This document shows, piece by piece, positions 1 through 10,000 of a DNA stretch of 64,000 bases. Origin of the DNA: JALHMI01 sp964598535 (GTDB lineage Bacteria > Planctomycetota > Planctomycetia > Pirellulales > PALSA-1355); contig CAZRCI010000004.1 of NCBI GenBank assembly GCA_964598535.1, forward strand, positions 62,001 to 126,000, read 5' to 3'. The first letter of the stretch is position 1. Each line of letters starts with the position of its first letter. The notes beneath the pieces are model-generated. The model ran no database searches and was not told the DNA's origin. It saw nothing but the letters and a program-made list of their open reading frames with translations. The position numbers were made by a program, and so were the translations under genes.

Positions 1-429
1 TACGACGGGCCGGGAACCGAGACTTGCGGATCGCTTTGTCCCGAGCAGCTTGCGGCGCTGGCCCCGGAAGCGTGGCCGGAGATTCGGTTGGTTCCCGCGC
101 CATGCCTTCGGCTGTTTTCCTTTGGCCACGATGTGAGCGGCTATTGGGGCGCACGGAAGGATGAGCTCACCCCCCCGGCTCCAATGCCGCGGCGACATTG
201 GTTGGCGATCTGCCGGCGGGACTACGTCGTCGAACGTTATGAGCTGGATCAGCCCCGGTTCGTGCTGTTGGAAGCGTTGGTCGAAGGGGCCAGGCTGGCG
301 GAGGCGCTCGCCGCCGCCTCGAACCATGCCGCCTCGAGGCGTACCACGGCCGACGCATTCGAGGCTCGGCTGACGACCTGGTTTGCGCAATGGATGGCTG
401 GCGGCTTTTTCGCCACGTTGACCGAATAG
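1..429 (+). CDS. HvfC/BufC family protein, C-terminal part (5' end outside window)
   Basis: The frame is open from base 1 to a TAG at 427-429, giving 142 residues with no obvious own start, so the gene begins upstream. The pattern PEQLAALAPEAWPEIRL, then a helix-rich stretch with a VERYELD..RFVLLEALVEGARLAEAL block and a W..GGFF ending, resembles the C-terminal domain of the DUF2063 (HvfC/BufC) family. In known systems these proteins partner a DUF692 (HvfB/BufB) enzyme that modifies Cys residues of short metal-binding peptides (bufferins, methanobactin-like). The partner and precursor would lie left of the window and cannot be seen. The family call rests on pattern recognition of a partial protein; function in this organism is inference. 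Confidence 0.65.
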   Translation, partial: YDGPGTETCGSLCPEQLAALAPEAWPEIRLVPAPCLRLFSFGHDVSGYWGARKDELTPPAPMPRRHWLAICRRDYVVERYELDQPRFVLLEALVEGARLAEALAAASNHAASRRTTADAFEARLTTWFAQWMAGGFFATLTE

Positions 430-1073
430 CTCGCAAAAATCGCGAGAATTCTTGCCCCACGCAGCGGTCTGTTTCGTTCTCTGGTGGGTTAAACCAGATA
501 CGTGTTATGGCGCGGGTGAAGCGGGAATAACTATCCCCCCTCCTGTCGAAAGTAACGCGAGCGCCAATACGGAACTGCGCGAATCGAGGAGAGAAGAGGT
601 CGGGGGTCGCATTCGGCAGGGAGAGCTTTTTCTTGCCAGGCGGCACCGGTTTGGGGCGCGCGAGCTTGCAGGGCTCGTCGCTGCTTTATCGCGGCGCGTA
701 CCGACCGTTTCAATTCTCGTGTCAGGCTGGGTCGGATGGACCGTTTTTCCGAAGTTTTTCGGAGAATTTGACAGGCGGGACTTGAATCGTGGTAGGGCGT
801 GTGCGCATATGGAGAGGTTAGCACCTCGGATGATGCCCCAGGAACAGGCATTGTCCTTCCGCTCGATGCGTTTGCACTCCCCCTGAACTTGCCTTGCTGT
901 GCGCCCATGGTGCGCCCGGTGGTTTAAAACCAGAGGCAGTGCGGCCTTCGGGATGTGAATATAGATAAATTGGGGTAATTGGATTGTTTTGCTGCTGCGC
1001 GGCAATCATAATCCTTATTCCCCTCTTTCGGAACTCAACGAGAACAGGTTCGTAAGCACCGGGAAAGCTATCC
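430..1073. other. Intergenic region upstream of the giant surface-protein gene
   Basis: No convincing gene was found in these 644 bases; the open frames here have implausible composition and no ribosome binding site. A small hairpin (CTCGC, 7-base loop, GCGAG) directly follows the stop codon at 430-446 and may end the HvfC-like transcript, although it has no T run. Further short hairpins lie at 480-497 and 748-763. A TTGACA hexamer at 768-773 has no acceptable -10 box. The likely promoter of the next gene is listed separately. Confidence 0.5.
984..1012 (+). promoter_or_regulatory. Candidate promoter of the giant LEPR-XLL protein gene
   Basis: A TTGTTT element (984-989) and a CATAAT element (1007-1012) are separated by exactly 17 bases, about 60 bases before the ATG. 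The -10 box matches the sigma-70 consensus at five of six positions but the -35 box is weak. The same CATAAT box appears in a candidate promoter at 55032. This is a sequence guess only. Confidence 0.3.
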
Positions 1074-4000
1074 ATGGCGATTTGGCACAGCATTTCGGGT
1101 CGACGCTCATTCAAGCAGCGAAAACGACGTAAGACCTCTCCGGCCCGTCCTCCGCACCAGGCCAAACGCAATTTGGGCCTCGAGCCGTTCGAAGAACGGA
1201 TTCTGCTGGCCATCGATGGTCCGCAACTTCTGGCCGCGATTCCGGCGACCGGTGTCGTCATCAACGACGGCACGATCTTGACGCAGGCGCCGCGAGAGAT
1301 CCTGCTGCGTTTTAGCCGGGCGATCGACACCAGCACGATCAGCAATTCCTCGATTCAGTTTGTGCGCAGCGTCGACGACACGTTCGGCAATGGCAACGAT
1401 ATCACGATCACGCCGGGCTACATTGGCGTCGACAATCCGAACTTGCCGAACGAGGTTCTCGTTCGTTTCAGCGAGAATCTGCCGGACGACAATTATCGGA
1501 TGATCATTGTCGGGGCGGGAGCGAATGCGCTGAAAGACTCCAGCGGCAAGAGCTTCCAGGACGGCGCCAACATGAGCCGTCCGTTCAGTCTCGACTTGGC
1601 GTCGCAGGTGGTGGCTGTCGTGCCGCAGCCGGTCTCGCGGGACGCCAACGGCAAGCTCACGCAGGATCACACCAAGATCGAGGTGTACTTCAACAGCAAT
1701 GATCCCTTGGACCAGGCCTCGGTCACGAACGTCAATAACTACCAGCTCATTCGCACCGGCGGCGCGAACGGCACGGCCACGACCGAGGATGACCAGGTCT
1801 TCTATCCTACGTCGGTGAGTTATAGCGCCGCGTCGGGCAAAGCGATCCTGACATTTCAGGCCGCGCACATCACGACGGCGGGCACCTATCGTCTGCGGAT
1901 CGGAACGAACGAGTCGCAGCCGCCGGTCATTCAGAACCTTGCTCCCCCCGCGGCGGGAGATATTTTTGCGTCGGCGTCTTCGCTGGGTAGCCCCTTTGCC
2001 AATGCGTCGGGCACCAAGACCGTGGCCCTGCGCGATACGATCAACGTGGTCTCAACGTCCGTTGTCTGGCCAGGAGATCCGCGCGAGCCGGGCGACCGTG
2101 GCGGTCTCGATCCGCACATCACCGGCAATCCCGCGGATATGCCTGTTTGGGACTACTATTTCCCGCTGGAATATGGAAATCTCGGCGGCCAACCGCTACT
2201 CAACACGATTACCGAGACGCAAAAAGAGCGGTTCCGCGAAATCCTCGAATACTACTCGTTCTACCTGGGCGTTCAGTTTCGAGAAACGGTGAGTTCTGGC
2301 ACCCAACTGGTTGTCGGCGATCCGCGCGTGATAGGTTATCCGATCAGCATCGGCGGCGTGGCGAATGCTGGCCGCGTCCTGATGAACACGTTCCAAGACT
2401 GGGGCGCGAGCGAACGCATGGGAGCGTTCTTCCGAACCGCGATGCACGAGGTCGGGCACATGCTCGGCCTGGGGCACAACTACGAGTCTCCGTCGACGCA
2501 AGGCACGGGCGTCCTCGACGACGTCCTGCCGGGCGACTTCAATCTCATCTACGGCAACAACGTCCTGCCGAAGCTGGGCAACGACGTCAATATCTATAGC
2601 TTCAATCTCTCCGCGGCCGGCAAGCTCAACATCGAGACCATTGCCGAGCGCATGCAGACGCTTAACGTCGATACGATCGCCAGCCGCCTCGACAGCGTGA
2701 TCAGCGTTTATGACGCTACGGGCAATCTCATTGCCCGCAACGACGACTACTACGGCAAAGATTCATTCTTACAGCTCGATTTGGCCGCCGGCGCTTACTA
2801 TGTGGCCATTTCCAGCACGGGCAACACCAGCTTCGACCCGCGCGTGACCAAGAGCGGTTCGGGCGGGCGCACGATGGGCGATTTTCAGTTACGGATGACC
2901 TTTACGCCGAGCGTCTCGGTGGCCAATAGCATTCGCGATACCACGGGCCGGCAACTCGACGGCGACAACGACGGGCTGCCCGGCGGCGTCAATAATTTCT
3001 GGTTCAAAGTCTCGGCGAATACGATTTACGTCGACAAGGTGGCGACTGGCGGCACCGGGGCGTTGGGTTCGATCACGAATCCTTACACGCGCATCAACGA
3101 CGCGCTGGCGGCCGCTCCCCAGGGGTCGGTCGTGCGGATCGTCGGCAACGGCGGCGCGGACAACAACCCGAACACGTTGAACGACAACGTTTCTTACAAC
3201 GTCGGTTTCGACAGCATTGGCGGGGCCCTGTCGGACGGCACGCGATTCGAGGTGCCGCGCGGCGTGACCGTCATGGTCGACGCCGGCGCGATCATCAAGC
3301 TTCGTGGCGCGAACGTCAACGTGGGATCGGTCGATCCGTCGAGCATCAATCGCGCGCAGGGCGCCCTTCAGGTTCTGGGTACCCCGACGAATTCGGTGTA
3401 CTTCACGTCGTACTACGACACGACCGTCGGCGCTCCGGTGTCCAACATTCAGGCGGTGTCGAAGGGCAATTGGGGCGGCATCGTCTTCCGCGACGACTCG
3501 GACCTCGAAGCCAATGGCGTGTTCCTGAACTACGTCAACAACGCGAACATCCGCTGGGGCGGCGGTTCGGTGACCGTCAACGGCGAGGCGAGCGTCTACC
3601 GGCCAATCCACATGGAATCGGCCCGGCCGACGATCACCTTCAACCGCGTCATCTCGAGCGCCGACGCGGCCATGTCGGCGACCCCCAACAGCTTCGAGGA
3701 AAGCCAGTTCCAGGGAACGACCTACTACGCGGATTACACCCGGGTCGGACCCAAGGTCTACGGCAACACGCTGTTGGACAATTCGATCAACGGCTTGTAC
3801 ATCGCGATTGAAACCAGTTCGCAGACCGGCCGCGTGCTCGATGAGCTGACCGTTACCGGTCGGATCGCGAACACCGATATCATTCATGTCCTCACGGAAA
3901 CCCTGGTGATCAACGGCCAGCCGGGAGGATTTATTCAGGGGAACGGCGATAGGAGGGCTCGCCCCGATGCCAGCTTGATTATCGATGCGGGGTCCGTGAT

Positions 4001-7000
4001 CAAACTCTCGGGCGGACGATTTGAGACGGAGATTGGCGGCACGTTCATCGCCGAGGGAACGCTTGATCGGCCGATAGTCTTTACCTCGCTCTACGACGAT
4101 CGCTACGGTCGTGGCGGCTCGTCGGACACGAGCAACAACGGACTCTCGGTCGGCCCGATGCCGGCCGATTGGGGTGGCTTCTTGTTCGGCCCCACGTCGA
4201 CGGCCAGCATCGACACGGCGCTCGTCGCCTTTGCCGGCGGCACGGTGCGTTTCGAAGGCTTCTTGAGCGGGATGGACCCGGTCGAGATCCACCAGGCCAA
4301 GGTCCGAATCGCAAATTCGTCGTTCCGCTACAACGCGATGCAGGGTGGCGACTACCGCAACGGACGCGGCGCGGCCGATCCCGCGTTAATCTATGTTCGC
4401 GGCGCGCAGCCCGTGATCTTGAACAACGTTCTGGAAAACAATGTGGGCCTTGGCAACTTGATCCTGGGCGAGACCGGCGTCAATGTCTCCGGCAAGCCCG
4501 TCACCGGCGCGGTGATCAGCATCAACGTCAATGCGCTGAACTCCGACATGGTCGACGACTGGGGCCGCAGCCGCGGGGCGATTAGCCCCGCCGGGTCGTA
4601 TCCCAAGAATCTCGGCCCGCTGATTCGCAACAACCTTGTCGGCAACAACACGATCAACGGCATGCTCGTTCGCGGCGGTTTGATTACCACCAACTCGGTT
4701 TGGGACGACACGGACATCGTGCATGTGGTAAACAGCACGATCAGCACCGGAAACCAGCAGTCGCTGACCGGCACGCTGCGTCTGCAAAGCAGCCCGACGG
4801 AGAGCCTGGTCGTCAAAGTGCTGGGCACCAACGTCGACTTCGTGGCGGGCGGCGAGGCGCTCGACTTCGCCGATCGCACCGGCGGCTCGCTGCAAATCGT
4901 CGGCACGCCCGGCCACAATGTCGTGATCACATCGCTTAAGGACGACAGCGTGGGCGCGGGGTTAACGCCGCAGGGTGCTCCGCAGCGCGACACGCTGAAC
5001 CGCAAGGGCATCGTTCCGCCGCCGCCGGCCAATACCAACAGCGGCCCGGTGATTCTCGATACCACGGCCCGCGACGTGCGGGGTGGCCCGTTCGCCGGCC
5101 TCGACGGTTGGGACACGCTGGTGGACGAGCTGCGCTACGTCTACAACAATTCGCAGGTCGCGAACAAGCCGACTCGGATTCTGGTCATCGGCTGGGAAAG
5201 CCCTCCGACTGAGTATAGCGATTTGGGGACGCCTTACAGTGCCCATGCGATTCGTTGGGCAGCCGGAGAGTTGGGGCTCCAGGTTACCTTCGCGGATAAC
5301 AACGTCGAGGTTGCGAGCGGCGTCGCGAACGCGGAAAACTACGCCTTGATCTTTATCTCTTCGCACGGCAACGCGCCGTGGGAGCTTGGGACCGGGGACG
5401 GCTATCCGCTGCCGACAGGCCGGGCCGAGGAGCACGAGAACGTCAAGTGGTGGGGCGGTGCTTCCGACGACCTTCTGGCCCAGTTGAATGCAACGCAGAC
5501 CAAGGCAGCCCTGCTGGACTACATCAATAACAAGGGCGGCGGTCTCCTGGCCATGGCGCTCGATAGTTCGGAGGTTCAATATAACTTCCTCGTTCAGGAC
5601 GACACCCACGCGGGAACTCTGGGCACCGCCTGGCCCGAGAAGTTCACGCTGCGCGAGAGCGGCGGCAATGTCCTGGCTCCCACGGCGGCCGCCATCGATG
5701 GTTTCCTGGAAGCGGAATTGACGGAGCTGGATCTCAATATTGGCACTCCATTCCGCACCGCTTTCGAAGGCCCCAGCGGATTCAACCGTTTGACTCCCTG
5801 GGCGGTCGATCCGGTGACCGGTGAAGTTGCGATCCTGGGACATGCCGCCGGCGGACCCGGCATCGGCGGAGCGTACGATATCGTCCGGCCGGGAGACTGG
5901 GGAAGCGTCCGGCTCGATGTGCTCAGCAATGACACGAACATCGAGGTCATCAACGAGGTCGAGCAGGCATTCACTTCGACGGGCGACACCAACCAGACGC
6001 CCAACACGGCGCAGCCTCTGGGCGAACTGGCAAAGGACATGCTCAGCGGCAACGACAACGTCCGGCTTGGTTTCGAGGTGTACGGCAATATCAGTCAAAC
6101 CGTCAACAGCCCTGGCGGCGGCGACGTTGACGTTTACGGCTTTCGCGGCACCGCGGGGACGCTGGTCTGGTTCGACATCGATCGCACGAGTTCGGCCTTG
6201 CGGACGCTCGTGGAGTTGGTGGACGCGAACGGCGCGGTCATCGCCGCCAACTGGGTTGAGGATGTGGGAGGCGTTCCGACAAAGCGTTACACCGGTTCGG
6301 CCATGCCGCTGCAATCGGGAACCGAGACCGCTAGCCCCTTCTCGCATCCCGACTTCTTCAGCACGAACGAGTACGACGGTGGGATGCGCGTCGTGCTGCC
6401 GGGCACGCCAGGCAATGTCAACAACTACTATGTCCGCGTGCGATCGACGAGCGCCACGCAAAACACGTTGACGGCCGGTCTCAGCAAGGGCAACTACATG
6501 TTGCAGATGCGGCTGCAGGAGACCGACCAGTTTGCCGGCTCGACGATTCGCTACGCGGATGTCCGCTATGCTGAAAACGGCATCGAGGTCATCGGCAAGC
6601 CGGAGCAGTCTCCGCTGGTGACAAATACCGTTCAATCGAGCATTGGCAACAATTTCTTCCTGTCGGCGCAGGATCTGGGGAACCTGCTGGAAAGCAAGAA
6701 CGGCACGATCGAGGTCAAAGGCGAATTTCCCGCCCCTCAGAATGGAGTCACGCCCCCGCCGGTTCACTGGTACAAGTTCAACATGAACTATGCCCAGTTT
6801 CAGCAGATCGGCGGACACAGCGATGGGCTGAAGACCTTCGCGGCCATGCTGCAAGTGAACTTTGCCGATGGGCTTGGCCGCCCGGACACGACGATCTCGC
6901 TGTACGATCAGTTCGGCACGTTGCTCATGATTGCCCGCGACGGCGAAATCGCCGATTCGCTGCCGCGTCCGAATGAGGGCGGCATCGGTGCTGATGCCGC

Positions 7001-10000
7001 GAACCTGAAGCACGGTTCGTTCGGGGTCTTGGATCCGACGCTCGGCCCGGTCCAGTTGCCGACCGGCGGTCTGACGAACGGCAACGAGAACCTTGAGCTC
7101 ACATACTACGTGGCAATCAGCACGGATTCTTATTTGCCCGAGGTGTTGACGGCCAGCTTTGGCTCGGCCAGCAGTAATCCGTTGATTCGGCTCGAGCCGA
7201 TCGATTCGATTCGGCGCGTAGTCGACGACCGGGTTGGTTCCAACGGCGGCAAGTCCACCACGAGCGTGGACGCCGGCCGGCTGTTTGGCGACGACCTCAA
7301 CAGCCATGCCGATCCGTATCATTTCGGCGACGTGGTGATGTTCGTGAACATCGAGATCGGCAATCAAAGCGCCTTGGCGGCCGTCAACCCATTCACCGGC
7401 GAAGTGATGACCCTGGTGGAGCTCGGGACGACCGGTGGCGGTTTCTACAACATCGCCATGCGCAACGACGGGCAACTGGTCGCCCTCTCGCATGGCGGCG
7501 GTGAAGACAACTCGGGTAATTACGTTCGCTTTAACTCCGCCACCGGCGACGCTACGTTACTCGGCGACGACGGCGTGCGGGCTTTTGTGATCAGTGGGGA
7601 AAGGCCGGCAATTGGCCCGTGGCCAACGCAGGCTTCCGATTATGGCCTGCAATATACGGCATTTACGTTCTTGCAATCGCCCGACAGCACGAGCCGTCGG
7701 CTATTTGCCGTGGCTCGGCGCCACGTGGAAGACAGCAGTCCTAACAATGGTTTTGCGGCCACCGTCTCTCGTTACAATATCCTGGTCGAGCTCGATCCGA
7801 ATACCGGCGCGGTGCTCAATCGGGTCGCTGGCAATGGTGTATATAACAACGAGAGCAACACCACACGCAGCCTGACCAACTTCGTTCCCAAGGGCATTCT
7901 AAGCGGCGCTGGCAACACGCTCGACGACCAGATGGCCGGCATGGCGATTATCAAGGCCACCGATGGCAATGGTAACGTTACCGATACGATGTTCACGATC
8001 ACGCCGAACGGCCGTCTGTATCGCCTTACGGACGACTGGAAGGCGCAGCCTTCAGCCCACGAGGATATCGATTCGACCGGTATCGAAGGCGGCGCGATGC
8101 AGATTCCCGTCAAAGCCGGCCGCCGTATCACGGGGTTGAGTGCCGGCCCGTTGCGCGTAGAAAACGGCGCCTACAGCCAGCTCTTGTTCGCCATCGATGA
8201 CGAGGGCGGGATGTACGCCTTCGATGCGAACGGCGTTAGCCGCGGCGTGTTCTTCGATGGCAACAGCACGATCGACATCAGCGCCAACAGCCTTGCCCCT
8301 GGACTCTCCGTCGAGGGCATCGAGGGCATGGCGTTTTCCACGTTTGACTTCAACCTGTGGCATGCCACGGAGCAACGCGCGTTCGATCCCGGCCACGGCA
8401 TCAATCAGATCTACAACAATAATCCGACGCGCGATCCGTCCCTCGATACGATTGGCGGGAAGAGCTACTACTTTGGACTCAGCCCGGTGCCGTCTCAGGG
8501 AAGCACGGTGGCCGCGCAGCCGGGCGCCAGGGCATACAGCACGAATCCCGCATTGCTGAATTCCTATGCCGTTCCGGGCGGTACCTATGGCACGTTGACC
8601 TCGGGAACTTTCAGCCTCGAGGGTTACAGCCCTTACGATAGGCCGACCCTGTATTTCAACTACTTGCTCGATACTCCGGATTTCAACACCAACGCGGCCC
8701 AACTGACGAACGACAGTTTCCGGGTGTACGCATCGACGGATGGCGCCAATTGGGAGCTGTTGGCCACGAACAACATCGCCCTGGGAAGCGACGACGCCGA
8801 GCATGGCCGGACGATTACGGCGAGCGGCGGGCTCTACGACGGCACGGGGGCGAAGCAACGCGTGCAAGGGCTCTACGACAGCACGCTGCTGCCCGGTTCG
8901 ACGAACGTGGCCTGGCAGCAGGCTCGCATCGACCTGGGGGATTTCGCGGGCAGGGCGAACATTCAACTGCGATTCGAGTTTTCCACGGCCGGCACCTTGG
9001 GGCTCGTCGAGAAAAACGAAGTTGCCATGACCGGGCAGGGACGCGTTCTCAAGGCGTTGCCAGGCTCCCAAATTCCAGCCAATACCACGATTACCATCGG
9101 CGGCGTTGAGTTCAAATTCGTGACAGCCAGCCCCGGCGCGGCCAACGAAATCGTGATTTCGGGCAACGATACATCGCGGGAAGTCGCGGAGAAGATTGCG
9201 GCCGCTCTCGACCGTCGATTCTCGGTGAACGATATTCCCGGAATCTACACGTCGGTGAAGCTGGTCGGGGATGAGTTACGGCTCTTCGGTCGTAGCGCGG
9301 TGACCAATCCCGGAGATCCCACGCGGGTTGGCCCCTTCGCCTATTTCGAAGGTTACGACTCGGAGGCCAATGAACGCGACCGCGGCAGCTTGAACCTGAT
9401 CACCCGCGACCGCTCGGAAACGTACTTCGAGGGCATCTATATCGATGACTTTGTCATTGGGTTCGCCTCGCGGGGTGAAGTCGTGGCAAACGCGTTGCCA
9501 GGCGCGATCGGTTTTGCAGACGTCCCGCGGGCGGATGATGCCCCGGCCGCGGTGACACGCGGCGCCTATCAGCTCCAGATTCGTCCGGCCACGTCCTACG
9601 GCAGTTCGAACGAGAAGACGGGCGAGTTCAAGCAGGAGCGCACGTTCGACGTCAACGATCGTTTCGCGCAAGGCATCACGCTGATCGTGGCGCCCGCGGC
9701 GACACCTCCAGGCGTGCCGGAGGATGTCATTGGCGACGGCGACGGATATCGGATCGACGATGGTTCGCAGGTTCTGACCTTCGAGCTGGATAGCAACGGA
9801 GTATGGAATAGTACGGACCCGAAGACCATTCGCGTTCAAATCTTCGAAGGCGAGGCCGCGGCATCCGTTGCCCAAAAGTTGGCCAGCGCGATTAACGCTG
9901 CGGTGACGGCAAACGGTTTCAAGGTTCGAGCGCGGGCCAGCAACAACGGTAACCGCGTAGACTTGTTCGACGCCGTATCCGTGCAGGAAATCAGCCTGGC

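Noticed and set aside
452..1005. Overlapping open frames in the region before the first giant gene
   Set aside because: Unlikely composition, no ribosome binding site, and conflicting frames on both strands.
4962..7493. 843-residue minus-strand open frame opposite the giant surface protein
   Set aside because: It is opposite a well-supported domain-containing gene, rich in Arg/His as expected for GC-rich antisense frames, and has no domain signal.
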